Made by a program: the position numbers and the translations under genes
Shown here: positions 15,460-24,463 of the stretch, in pieces
Layout of the letters: the number at the start of each line of letters is the position of its first letter
Position numbering within the stretch: position 1 is the first letter of the stretch
The notes under the pieces: model-generated
Told to the model about the DNA's origin: nothing
Seen by the model: the letters and a program-made list of their open reading frames with translations, nothing else
The model's database searches: none
Origin: Crocinitomicaceae bacterium
GTDB taxonomy: Bacteria > Bacteroidota > Bacteroidia > Flavobacteriales_D > Crocinitomicaceae
Direction of reading: 5' to 3'
DNA: 45,075 nucleotides
NCBI GenBank assembly: GCA_029251865.1
Contig: JAQXCN010000065.1
Location: forward strand, 1-45,075

Positions 15460-16412
15460 AAAAACTAATTGTTTTATTCTCGGGTGTTTTTCTATTAGGA
15501 TGCGGCAGTGATGCGACTGTATCCAGTCAGCAAGTCGTTTCCAAAACAATGACTGACATCAGTTACAACGAGAGTCAGGTGAAATTAAGTTCTGAAACTG
15601 ACAGTATTTCATACATACTTGGCCTTGAAATGTCAAAGCCGTTTCTACAAGATTCTGTTTTCTCAAACCTAAATAGAGATTTAGTTTCACAAGGTTTTGC
15701 AGAAGGAACCGAGGCTTATTCATTTGATTCATGCCAACAGGTCGTTCAGTCCTATGTATCTTCGCAAGATTTAAGAAAAGACAAAGCGTTTGCCGAACAA
15801 TGCGCTATTAGCATGGGTCGCATCCAAAAAAGTGGAATTGTTAAAACCTTCTCAGACATGGGTGCTATGGATATTTTAAACCTCAGCGTTGTCACAAATG
15901 GTTTTAAGGATGGTCTCAGTTTGAAAAATGTATTTAAGGATGATTCATCGAGCGTTAATATCCTCTTTGCAGAACTACGTACTAAAATGGACGCTAAATA
16001 CAAAGCATCAATTGAATCTACAGAAAAAGAAGGCCTTAATTTCCTAAAGCAGAATAAAAGCAAAAAAGGAGTTAAAACAACTCTTTCAGGGCTTCAGTAC
16101 AAAGTAATCAGAAAAGGAAAAGGAATGAATCCGTCGGCGAGTTCGCGCGTTCGTGTAAATTATAAAGGCTCATTGCTATCCGGAGAAGTATTCGACAGTT
16201 CATATGAGCGGGGTACACCAACTGAATTTGGATTGAATCAAGTCATTCCTGGATGGACTGAAGGAATTCAACTTATGAAACCAGGTAGTAAATTTGTATT
16301 CTACATTCCACAAGAATTAGCCTATGGCTCAAACCCAGATCCAAGGAGCGGTATAAAACCATATAGTCTTCTTATATTTGAAGTAGAACTTTTGGAAATA
16401 CTAAACCCATGA
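15456..16412 (+). CDS. FKBP-type peptidyl-prolyl isomerase lipoprotein
   Basis: 318 residues. The N-terminus MKKLIVLFSGVFLLGC ends in a lipobox Cys16, so it is an envelope lipoprotein. After this come two segments that each resemble FKBP_N: about 47-115 (SISYILGLEMSKPFL) and about 123-200 (CAISMGRIQKSG). A C-terminal FKBP domain follows (about 208-316, VRVNYKGSLLSGEVFDSS, LNQVIPGWTEGIQLM, YIPQELAYGSNPDP). The FKBP domain is very similar to that of the preceding gene, a tandem duplication. Likely role: folding of periplasmic or outer-membrane proteins. It overlaps both neighbours by four bases, so the three genes form one coupled operon. Confidence 0.92.
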   Translation: MKKLIVLFSGVFLLGCGSDATVSSQQVVSKTMTDISYNESQVKLSSETDSISYILGLEMSKPFLQDSVFSNLNRDLVSQGFAEGTEAYSFDSCQQVVQSYVSSQDLRKDKAFAEQCAISMGRIQKSGIVKTFSDMGAMDILNLSVVTNGFKDGLSLKNVFKDDSSSVNILFAELRTKMDAKYKASIESTEKEGLNFLKQNKSKKGVKTTLSGLQYKVIRKGKGMNPSASSRVRVNYKGSLLSGEVFDSSYERGTPTEFGLNQVIPGWTEGIQLMKPGSKFVFYIPQELAYGSNPDPRSGIKPYSLLIFEVELLEILNP

Positions 16413-17563
16413 TAAAACTCATTTCTGCGCTTTCGACACTCTGCCTTCTGTTTAGCTGTAATGAACAGATTGAATTGAGTGGAGACTTTAAAGAAACTGC
16501 CGTCGTATATGGCCTGATAGATCACAGTGATTCAATGCACTATGTTAAGATTACTCGTGCTTTTATTGGTCCTGGAAATGCAGTCGAAATAGCACAAATT
16601 GAGGACTCGAGCTACTTTAATGCGGTATACGCCACAATTGAAGAGTTTCAGTCAGGCGAAAACACAGCATCGAGAACATGGGTATTGAAGGATACAGTAA
16701 TTGAGAACAAAGACACGAATGGTGTCTTTTTTGCACCAACCCAAAGGGTTTACTATTTTAAGACTTTACCAACGACTTTATCCAGTTCTGGAGCCTTTGG
16801 AACTATACAAACTTCTCCCGACCCACAACTGTCCTCTTTAAACCCTGATGCACAATACAAACTGACTGCTGTGATTAATGATGGATTATTTACCGTTTCA
16901 GCAACTACGGGTCTTGTAAATGGTATTACAACAAATGCCACGTCTCAAAATTTCACTTTCAAATTTGCATCTAACCCAGGAGAATATAAGGCTCAAGCTG
17001 TTACAATTTCAAATACAGGAAACGCGCATGTTGTCAATGCTCAAATTGGAGTTCGTATTGCTGAATACATCGGTGAAGAGGCTGAAACCAAAACCATAGA
17101 TTGGTCTGTTGGTGAAAATGACGTCATGCCAAATTCCAATGTCACTTTTTCGGCACAGGGTGAAACATTCTATAATCTTGTCAATGATAATGTTACAAAT
17201 GATGCGCTTATTGATCAACGTAATTTTTTAGGATTTGAAATTACGGTTACAGGTGGATCCGAGGATTTATTTAATTATATCACTGTGAATCAACCCTCAA
17301 GTTCCTTAGCCCAAACCAAACCAACCTATACCAATCTCGAAGTTTCAAATGATTACAGGGTCATTGGTATTTTCTCTTCGATTCAAACCATAAAAACATA
17401 CAGACCGTTTTATATTTCACCCCAACAGGCTTTTATTCGTGCAATCGATAAAAAAAGTACGCAAGAGCTCTGCGAGGGTCCAATTACAGGTCTATTGCAA
17501 TTTTGCTCGAAGCATCCAGCAGATAATGTTGTTGGAAACGAAGAGAGCTTCGCATGTGATTAA
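16409..17563 (+). CDS. Lipoprotein of unknown function
   Basis: 384 residues with a lipoprotein signal (MIKLISALSTLCLLFSC, Cys17). The body is mostly beta-like, with AVVYGLIDHSDSMHYVKITRAF after the Cys, resembling the opening of Bacteroidota DUF4249 lipoproteins. I cannot confirm that family and call it unknown. The C-terminal end has three cysteines (ELCEGPITGLLQFCSKHP and FACD) that might form a disulfide. It begins inside the stop of the FKBP lipoprotein gene (four-base overlap), so it is co-translated and may be a client or partner. priA begins 18 bases downstream. Confidence 0.7.
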   Translation: MIKLISALSTLCLLFSCNEQIELSGDFKETAVVYGLIDHSDSMHYVKITRAFIGPGNAVEIAQIEDSSYFNAVYATIEEFQSGENTASRTWVLKDTVIENKDTNGVFFAPTQRVYYFKTLPTTLSSSGAFGTIQTSPDPQLSSLNPDAQYKLTAVINDGLFTVSATTGLVNGITTNATSQNFTFKFASNPGEYKAQAVTISNTGNAHVVNAQIGVRIAEYIGEEAETKTIDWSVGENDVMPNSNVTFSAQGETFYNLVNDNVTNDALIDQRNFLGFEITVTGGSEDLFNYITVNQPSSSLAQTKPTYTNLEVSNDYRVIGIFSSIQTIKTYRPFYISPQQAFIRAIDKKSTQELCEGPITGLLQFCSKHPADNVVGNEESFACD

Positions 17564-17581
17564 CAAACAAATGCACTTTTA

Positions 17582-20062
17582 ATGTCTAATCGGCGTACAC
17601 TATTTGCTGATGTGATATTGCCCGTTCCCATACACAGGGCTTTCACGTACAGAATACCATTCGAAATGAATGATGATGTTTCCGTTGGTTTGAGAGTAAT
17701 TGTTCCGTTCGGGAAAAATAAACTATATACAGCGATTGTTGTCAATGTTCATGAAAACATACCCGCTAACTATCAATCAAAATATATTGAGGCTGTACTC
17801 GATCACTCACCAATAGTAACAAGTTTACAACTGCAATTTTGGAAATGGATTGCACAATACTATATTGCAGCCATTGGAGAGGTAATGAATGCAGCACTTC
17901 CTGCAAACTTCAAGCTTGGAAGTGAAACGAATATTCAATTGCACCCTGAATTCGATGCGGCTATTGACCGCTTAGATGATAGAAGTAGTGAAATAATAGA
18001 ATACCTTGAAACAAAAGGCTCCTGCAATCTAAAAGAATTGTCTGAATTTCTCTCAATTAAAACCGTTCAACCGATTATCAAGTCTTTAATCGAGCAAAAA
18101 ATCTTAATCTCTAAAGAAGAGGTAAGGCAGCGCTATGCGGCAAAAACAGCAATTTGCTATGAGTTAAAATCTGAATTTCAAATAGAACATAATTTAAATA
18201 TCATTTTAAATGAATTAGAACAAAACTCAAAAAACATCAAGCAATTTGATGCGCTATTAGAAATTATAAAAATCTCGCATGATGAAGAGGGTTATTTTCC
18301 TATTGAAAAAAGAATACTTGTTGAAAAAGGAATAAGCGCCTCTGCCCTTTCAACACTTGAGAAAAAGGGAGTTTTGCATGCAGAACGTTTTCAAATAGAT
18401 CGTATTCATTTAAATAAGGGGAATTTATCTAAGTTCAAAACTTTAACTCAAGCGCAATCTGTTGCACTGGATGAGCTTCATACTGCGATGGAAGCACACA
18501 AAGTAACCTTACTCCACGGTGTCACAGGTTCAGGTAAAACAGAACTTTATGTTCAAATCATTCAAGAACAATTAGACCAGGGTAAACAGGTATTATTTCT
18601 ACTTCCAGAAATCGCGCTTACGACACAGCTTATCAAGCGTTTATCAGCATACTTCGGTGAAAAGATTGGTGTATACCACTCTAAATTCAATCAAAATGAG
18701 CGCGTTGAAATTTGGAATAAAGTTCTACAAGATGACCCACATGAGTTTAGAATTATATTAGGTGCAAGATCTTCTGTTTTCCTTCCCTTTCAAAATTTGG
18801 GCTTAATCATCGTTGATGAAGAGCACGAAAGTTCCTTTAAACAGTATGATCCTTCGCCAAGATATAATGGAAGAGATGCCGCCATTGTTCTCGGTAGAAT
18901 GCACAAGGCAAAAGTTGTTTTAGGAACGGCAACTCCGGCACTAGAGACATACACCAATGCAAAACAAGGCAAGTTCGGATTGGTTAGCCTTAAAGAACGC
19001 TACAAAGGATTATTAATGCCAGAGGTATGCTTTGCCGACTTGAAAAGAGAACGAAAACTCAAAAGTATGAATTCACATTTCTCCAATTATTTATTGGAAG
19101 AAATGGAAAGTGTTTTACAAAAAGGGGAACAAATTATTTTATTCCAGAATAGAAGAGGTTATACCCCACTATGGTCATGTGAAATCTGTAATTGGACACC
19201 GAAATGTAACCATTGTGATGTATCCTTGACGTACCACAAATCGGCAAACCTTCTGAAGTGTCACTATTGTGGGTTTTCGACAAACCCGGTTGGGTCATGT
19301 CCATCATGTGGAAGCAATCGTCTTAATATGATTGGGTTTGGAACCGAGAAAATTGAGGATGAACTTGGAATTATATTCCCTAACCGGGTTGTAAAAAGAC
19401 TTGACCTTGATACTACACGATCCAAGAATGCTTACGAAAAAATTTTAACTGACTTTGACAAAGGGCTAATCGATATACTTATCGGTACTCAAATGGTGAC
19501 CAAAGGTCTCGATTTTGATAATGTCTATTTAGTTGGAATTTTAGATGCAGACATGTTGTTAAACCGTCCAGACTTCAGAGCCTATGAACGCTCATATCAA
19601 CTTATGTCTCAAGTTGCTGGACGAGCAGGACGGCAGAGTAAACAGGGTAAAGTTATCGTTCAAACTGGTGATCCAGACCATTGGGTTCTTCAACTCATAG
19701 GAAAACATGATTATGAACAGTTTTATGATAGTGAAATAATTGAACGTAAAAACTACCATTACCCTCCCTTTTACAAGCTGATTGCCATAACGTTAAAACA
19801 CGAAAACCTACATGCATTAGATGGTGCCGCTGAACACCTTGCAGAATTGTTAAAAATAGTATTCAAAGAAAGAGTAATAGGTCCCGAATATCCCATTGTT
19901 CAAAAGATCCGAAACAAATATCTAAAAAATGTCAAGATAAAAATTGAAAAGGATGCTCCTGACCTGAAGGTAAAGCAAAAAATAAAAGATATTATTGATA
20001 CATTCTACACTTCAGCAGATCACAAAAAAATTCGCGTAGTAATAGATGTAGACCCTCTATAA
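17582..20062 (+). CDS. priA: Primosomal replication restart helicase PriA
   Basis: 826 residues, full length. It restarts replication at collapsed forks by 3'-5' helicase activity and loads the primosome. The N-terminal 3'-DNA-binding domain contains VILPVPIHRAFTYRIP and GLRVIVPFG. Walker A is GVTGSGKTELY near residue 313 and Walker B DEEH starts at D412. The zinc-binding insert has eight cysteines: C533, C536, C542, C545, C560, C563, C573 and C576. Motif VI-like QVAGRAGR is near residue 680. It follows the lipoprotein gene by 18 bases. Its TAA stop directly abuts the stop of the convergent sigma-factor gene with no base between. Confidence 0.96.
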   Translation: MSNRRTLFADVILPVPIHRAFTYRIPFEMNDDVSVGLRVIVPFGKNKLYTAIVVNVHENIPANYQSKYIEAVLDHSPIVTSLQLQFWKWIAQYYIAAIGEVMNAALPANFKLGSETNIQLHPEFDAAIDRLDDRSSEIIEYLETKGSCNLKELSEFLSIKTVQPIIKSLIEQKILISKEEVRQRYAAKTAICYELKSEFQIEHNLNIILNELEQNSKNIKQFDALLEIIKISHDEEGYFPIEKRILVEKGISASALSTLEKKGVLHAERFQIDRIHLNKGNLSKFKTLTQAQSVALDELHTAMEAHKVTLLHGVTGSGKTELYVQIIQEQLDQGKQVLFLLPEIALTTQLIKRLSAYFGEKIGVYHSKFNQNERVEIWNKVLQDDPHEFRIILGARSSVFLPFQNLGLIIVDEEHESSFKQYDPSPRYNGRDAAIVLGRMHKAKVVLGTATPALETYTNAKQGKFGLVSLKERYKGLLMPEVCFADLKRERKLKSMNSHFSNYLLEEMESVLQKGEQIILFQNRRGYTPLWSCEICNWTPKCNHCDVSLTYHKSANLLKCHYCGFSTNPVGSCPSCGSNRLNMIGFGTEKIEDELGIIFPNRVVKRLDLDTTRSKNAYEKILTDFDKGLIDILIGTQMVTKGLDFDNVYLVGILDADMLLNRPDFRAYERSYQLMSQVAGRAGRQSKQGKVIVQTGDPDHWVLQLIGKHDYEQFYDSEIIERKNYHYPPFYKLIAITLKHENLHALDGAAEHLAELLKIVFKERVIGPEYPIVQKIRNKYLKNVKIKIEKDAPDLKVKQKIKDIIDTFYTSADHKKIRVVIDVDPL

Positions 20063-20935
20063 TTATCCGAGATAGGACTTCAAGACTACATTTTTCGAAG
20101 TATGCTTTAGCCTACGAATTGCTTTTTCTTTAATTTGTCTTACACGCTCTCTCGTGAGATCAAAACGGTCGCCGATTTCTTCTAAAGAAAGTGGCATTTT
20201 ACCCTCTAATCCATAAAACATACTTACGACTTGACTCTCACGTGGTGTTAAAGTCTTGAGTGATTGTCTAATGTCACTTCGAAGAGACTCTAAAACCAAA
20301 TTCGATTCTGGACTAGGAAGAGAATCTTTACTACCCATAACATCGTACATACTTGAAGATGAATTATCACCTTCAACTAAAGGTGCATCCATTGAAATAT
20401 GACGTCCGTTTTGAGACAATGATTGTTTTACTTCTTGCGGAGTACAATCCATGATTTCTGCTAATTCGTCAGCAGAAGGAGGTCTTTCTAGCTTTTGCTC
20501 TAACTCTGAAAACGCTCTGTTAATTTTATTAATATTTCCGATCTTGTTTAGCGGTAACCTCACAATTCTCGCCTGCTCCGCTAGTGCCTGAAGAATAGAT
20601 TGTCTAATCCACCAAACCGCATAGGAAATGAACTTAAAACCACGCGTCTCATCAAAGCGTTCAGCGGCTTTTATTAAACCCAAATTTCCTTCATTAATTA
20701 GATCAGATAGTGTTAATCCTTGATTTTGATATTGTTTCGAGACAGATACCACAAAACGCAGATTGGCTTTAGTTAAGCGCTCAAGCGCTTGACGGTCACC
20801 AGTCTTAATTCTTTTCGCTAATTCAACCTCTTCCTCTGCTGATATTAAATCTACTCTTCCAATTTCTTGAAGATACTTATCAAGTGAGGCTGTCTCACGA
20901 TTTGTGACTTGTTTTGCAATTTTTAGTTGTCTCAT
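20063..20935 (-). CDS. rpoD: Primary sigma factor (RpoD/SigA type, Bacteroidota form)
   Basis: 290 residues, the usual short length for this phylum; region 1.1 and the nonconserved insert are missing. Region 1.2 is [17 protein letters not shown]. Region 2 is [21 protein letters not shown], then [28 protein letters not shown] with the promoter-melting aromatics. Region 3 is [12 protein letters not shown], and region 4.2 is [18 protein letters not shown]. It directs RNA polymerase to TAnnTTTG promoters such as those noted here. Convergent with priA with no gap, and 119 bases downstream of batD on the same strand. That gap shows no clear TAnnTTTG box. Confidence 0.96.
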   Translation of the reverse strand: MRQLKIAKQVTNRETASLDKYLQEIGRVDLISAEEEVELAKRIKTGDRQALERLTKANLRFVVSVSKQYQNQGLTLSDLINEGNLGLIKAAERFDETRGFKFISYAVWWIRQSILQALAEQARIVRLPLNKIGNINKINRAFSELEQKLERPPSADELAEIMDCTPQEVKQSLSQNGRHISMDAPLVEGDNSSSSMYDVMGSKDSLPSPESNLVLESLRSDIRQSLKTLTPRESQVVSMFYGLEGKMPLSLEEIGDRFDLTRERVRQIKEKAIRRLKHTSKNVVLKSYLG

Positions 20936-21054
20936 ATGTTATCGCATTTGTACCTAAGACGATAAAATCTCGGTAAGGTTGGATGTTTTTACTACTTTTT
21001 TTAAAAAAGGTTCTAAAAAAATGAAAAAAAATACGTAATGACCTAGAATAAAGC

Positions 21055-22740
21055 TTACGAAAGTAAATTATCAAGTGTTTGTTTAAAGTTGATTTTTAGA
21101 GCCTTAAAGGGAACCTCAGAGAGATTATTACCGAATCTAATAGAATCAAGAGAAGAAAAAAGAATTTGAACTTCTTGCAAACTTTCTTGACTTAAATAAT
21201 TACCGAGTAGAAGATAAATTTCGTTCCTTGATAACTTGAGGGTGTCTTGAGCAAGAACATAAGAGCAATAACTCAGTAAACATTGCTCCATTTTTGATAA
21301 GACCAAGGCTGTTTCTAATCCAGGATCCAAAGCAACTTTTAAACTATGGCTCACCACCTGTTTACTGGGGATTGAAAATTCGTTATTTCGTAAAGAGGCT
21401 CGATTTTTACGTTTTTTTCTTATTTGTATAAAACCCCATATTCCTGAGATTAAACCAATAATCAAAAAAAACAAAAGTCTAGATTTCACATTCAATGCAG
21501 TGTCATCTGTAGTTTTGCTGCTTTTATCTTCTTGATTGTTTTGAGTTGCGGCATTTGAGGTTTCAGTACTGTAAGCGCTAAAAGTGTCATTTTGCAAACC
21601 GATATTTACAGTTTTAGTATAGGTCTCAATTGAAATATAAGACTCCCCTACAGGATCAAAATAAGAAATAATTGTTGATGGGAATTCTATTTTGTTATTT
21701 TTTAAAACTCGCAAAGGATATGTGTAAACAACAGACCCTTTATACCCTGAAGCCGAAATTTTATAACTTTTAGTTTCTATTGGATCTGCATATAACTCAA
21801 TGCCCTCAGGAAGAACAATTGATGGCGCAATTGTATTCTGTAAATTCCCAACACCAATAATCTTGAGCGTCAAGGAAAGTATTTCGTTGACATTCGCTAC
21901 TGTGTCTGAAATTGATGAAGTGATTTCAAAACGTCCAACCAAACCGGAAAAACTAGAAGGCTGATTTAATTCTGGTAATGCAAGAACTTCAACACGACTT
22001 GGTTTTGAACGAACAACATAATTACCATATCCGGAGAGAACCATCTCAAAGGGTGATATATTCATTGGACCTATTTCTTGAGGGTAAATCACTTTTTCCT
22101 CAAATAGAAGCTGTAAATATTGCTGACCCTCAAACTTTTTAGGCTCCCAATCGAGTTCTTTCTTTGGCCTGTAATTAATCGACTCCGTCTTTAGGTCAAT
22201 GACATAAGGGCTATAATTTCGAATACTCGAAAATTCTTTTTTTGAGTATACACTCGCCTTTAATAAAACGGATTGACCTCGGTAAATTTTATTCTCCGAG
22301 CAATTTGTTTCTGCAAAAACAGGAGGCATAGATTTGGAAGGTTCTACTTGACGCTTTTGACCACTTTTTAAATCTCCTTGATTCCCAACATTTACCTTGA
22401 CTTTTTTGGATAGGTATTTCTTCTTTCTTGACCTAAGCTCTACAGGCCCCAAATTAAAAACCCCAGGTGCTGTAAAGAAGCCTGATAGCGTTTGGTAATA
22501 AATCGTATTACTTCGCCCGTTAATGTAATCTTGCCGCATCCCACTCATCACGTTCATTCCTGATTGAAATTCATCAGGAAAATTCATTTTAAAATTACTT
22601 CCTATGGTTGAGGTCATTTGGACTGTAATGTATTCGCCTACTTGTGGCTGAAGGTTTGATACCTCGAGTCGAACCTTTTGTCCTTGAACGAAAGAACATG
22701 TAACTAGAATAAAGCCTAATATGTAAAAGAATCTACTCAT
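21055..22740 (-). CDS. batD: BatD family membrane protein
   Basis: 561 residues from ATG 22740. A signal peptide (MSRFFYILGFILVTCSFVQG) is followed by an extended beta-rich periplasmic region in repeated Ig-like modules (KVRLEVSNLQPQVGEYITVQM...). A TM helix comes near residue 420 (LLFFLIIGLISGIWGFI), followed by a basic cytoplasmic tail. This is the BatD (oxygen-tolerance) layout. In Bacteroides fragilis and Leptospira Bat proteins were linked to aerotolerance or stress, with unclear mechanism. It is the last gene of a seven-gene operon and its ATG overlaps the batC stop by one base. A batE gene does not follow; rpoD comes next. Confidence 0.88.
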   Translation of the reverse strand: MSRFFYILGFILVTCSFVQGQKVRLEVSNLQPQVGEYITVQMTSTIGSNFKMNFPDEFQSGMNVMSGMRQDYINGRSNTIYYQTLSGFFTAPGVFNLGPVELRSRKKKYLSKKVKVNVGNQGDLKSGQKRQVEPSKSMPPVFAETNCSENKIYRGQSVLLKASVYSKKEFSSIRNYSPYVIDLKTESINYRPKKELDWEPKKFEGQQYLQLLFEEKVIYPQEIGPMNISPFEMVLSGYGNYVVRSKPSRVEVLALPELNQPSSFSGLVGRFEITSSISDTVANVNEILSLTLKIIGVGNLQNTIAPSIVLPEGIELYADPIETKSYKISASGYKGSVVYTYPLRVLKNNKIEFPSTIISYFDPVGESYISIETYTKTVNIGLQNDTFSAYSTETSNAATQNNQEDKSSKTTDDTALNVKSRLLFFLIIGLISGIWGFIQIRKKRKNRASLRNNEFSIPSKQVVSHSLKVALDPGLETALVLSKMEQCLLSYCSYVLAQDTLKLSRNEIYLLLGNYLSQESLQEVQILFSSLDSIRFGNNLSEVPFKALKINFKQTLDNLLS

Positions 22741-23384
22741 TACCAATCCTTGCTATTATTTGATGATTGTGACCTCTTTTCTTCTAAGCGCCTTTTTGTT
22801 TGCGCCTCCTTTCTCAATAAATCATTTAGAATCTGCTTATTCTTTTGGGCTTCAAATGAATATTTTTTTTGAGGTACAGCTTTTTGTTGCTTCTTGTTTT
22901 TTTGAATTTGTGACGGTTTACTTGATGACTCCTTCTTTTCACCGTCATTGTTTTGCGCTGCGTTCTTTTTCATTCGAAGCGCATGAGAAAGATTGGATTT
23001 TGTTTCAATTCCTGCCCCATTAAGCTTGATACTAGATTTATAATAATTAATTGCTCTTTCAATATCACCTGCTTTTAAGGATGCATTACCCATATTATGA
23101 TAAATTTCAGATTGATTGATTGGATTTATTGTTCGCTTAATTGCTGATTCATAATGTAACAGTGCCTCCTCGTAGGCGTTCGTTCGATAAGCCGCTTGGG
23201 CAAGTTCAAGGACCAAATGCTCATGATTATTGTCAATAGATGCAGCTTTGTTATAAAGTGTTAATGCATTCTCGAATTCCTCTGTCTTATATGCTTCCTG
23301 TGCCTTAGATACGGACTCCAAAAAAGACTGTGCATTCAACGCAGTAGATAGCAAGAGAACAAGAATAATAATAAACCACTTCAT
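22740..23384 (-). CDS. batC: TPR protein BatC
   Basis: 214 residues. Signal peptide (MKWFIIILVLLLSTALNA), then about three TPR units (EEFENALTLYNKAASID, AYEEALLHYESAIKR, GDIERAINYYKSSIKLN). The tail is low-complexity and charged, rich in K, Q and S, and ends in a short helical repeat (NKQILNDLLRKEAQTKRRLEEK). By position and design it is BatC, the periplasmic TPR partner of BatA and BatB. It overlaps batB by four bases and batD by one. Confidence 0.85.
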   Translation of the reverse strand: MKWFIIILVLLLSTALNAQSFLESVSKAQEAYKTEEFENALTLYNKAASIDNNHEHLVLELAQAAYRTNAYEEALLHYESAIKRTINPINQSEIYHNMGNASLKAGDIERAINYYKSSIKLNGAGIETKSNLSHALRMKKNAAQNNDGEKKESSSKPSQIQKNKKQQKAVPQKKYSFEAQKNKQILNDLLRKEAQTKRRLEEKRSQSSNNSKDW

Positions 23385-24463
23385 CTTCGTTTCGGTATAA
23401 AAGGAGGTGCCAGTATATATAACATGAACGCAAATAGCGCCATGATTAACGGTGCTGAGAACAACCTACGTACAATCTTCCAATCCAAATTTCGCAAATC
23501 CCTTGAGGCATTCAGGTTAATTTCTGTTAATATTGGATCAGGTGAAGGATAAGGCTCAGTAAGATGAAACCAAATGCCTCTGCTTTTTTCTGCAAGACTT
23601 TTTACAAGTGAAAGGTTTACCTTTGAAAGAATTACATTTCCTTCGGCGTCTAATCGTATTTTCTTGTTATCTCCTTCTAAAACAGGACCTCCCGATTCTG
23701 TACCTATAGCCGTAGCAATTAATTTTATATTTGATTTGGTCAATGAATCAATAAATATGTCTTGTGTCTCCTGATGGTTTTCACCGTCAGTTAAAAGGAG
23801 AATAAAATGCTGCTGACCATTACGATTTAAAGAATTCCTCGCATTATCGACTGCGCTACTTATGTTTGTGCCTTGATTGCTAAAATAAGAGGTGTTAACT
23901 TCAGAAACCATAATTTTAAAACGATCATAATCTCTAGTTAAAGGAAGCTGAATAATAGAATTTTCAGCAAAAACACACAATCCAATACGTTGACCCGTTA
24001 ATTTATTGGCCAGTGCCTTTAAAACGTTTTTAGCTGATTCTAATCGGCTTTTATCTTCGATGTCCTTAACATCCATCGATCGAGATAGATCTAAACAAAC
24101 CATAATGTCACTGCCCTTTGAAGGTAAATCTTTCTTTTCAAAACCAAGAACAGGGTCGGAAAGAGCTAAAATCACACCAATAAAACAAAATTTCAACGCC
24201 AAAAACTTGACAGCAAAGCGCGTAAGCTGGCCACTAAAACCAATAATAGAATTGGCTTCAGAATAGGTCTTATTCAATTTTTGATAATTTGAGAAGAAGA
24301 AATAATAACTCGGGATTAATAACAACAAAAAATACAAAGACCTCGGATTATCAAAACGCAAGCCGTGGGCTCTAAAGGATAGGTAAGCAATAAGAATTCC
24401 AAGAGAAAATAGGATGTCAAGGCCAAGAGCAGTCGTTGGGATATTTTTATTTAATTTATTCAT
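23381..24463 (-). CDS. batB: VWA-domain membrane protein BatB
   Basis: 360 residues. Two or more TM helices at the start (about 15-30, 42-58 and 85-103), a VWA domain with a complete MIDAS (D125, S127, S129 in MVCLDLSRSMDV), and a final TM near the C-terminus (PLIMALFAFMLYILAPP). The domain faces the periplasm and binds a partner through a divalent metal. It pairs with BatA, encoded just upstream (eight-base overlap), and BatC (four-base overlap). Confidence 0.9.
   Translation of the reverse strand: MNKLNKNIPTTALGLDILFSLGILIAYLSFRAHGLRFDNPRSLYFLLLLIPSYYFFFSNYQKLNKTYSEANSIIGFSGQLTRFAVKFLALKFCFIGVILALSDPVLGFEKKDLPSKGSDIMVCLDLSRSMDVKDIEDKSRLESAKNVLKALANKLTGQRIGLCVFAENSIIQLPLTRDYDRFKIMVSEVNTSYFSNQGTNISSAVDNARNSLNRNGQQHFILLLTDGENHQETQDIFIDSLTKSNIKLIATAIGTESGGPVLEGDNKKIRLDAEGNVILSKVNLSLVKSLAEKSRGIWFHLTEPYPSPDPILTEINLNASRDLRNLDWKIVRRLFSAPLIMALFAFMLYILAPPFIPKRR

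Noticed and set aside
21005-21030. A-rich and T-rich stretch between rpoD and batD
   Set aside because: The arms pair poorly and no clean hairpin plus T-run is present, so no terminator is claimed.
22840-22930. Low-complexity lysine/glutamine region in BatC
   Set aside because: It reads through in frame and is typical for the tail of this protein; no frameshift or repeat expansion seen.
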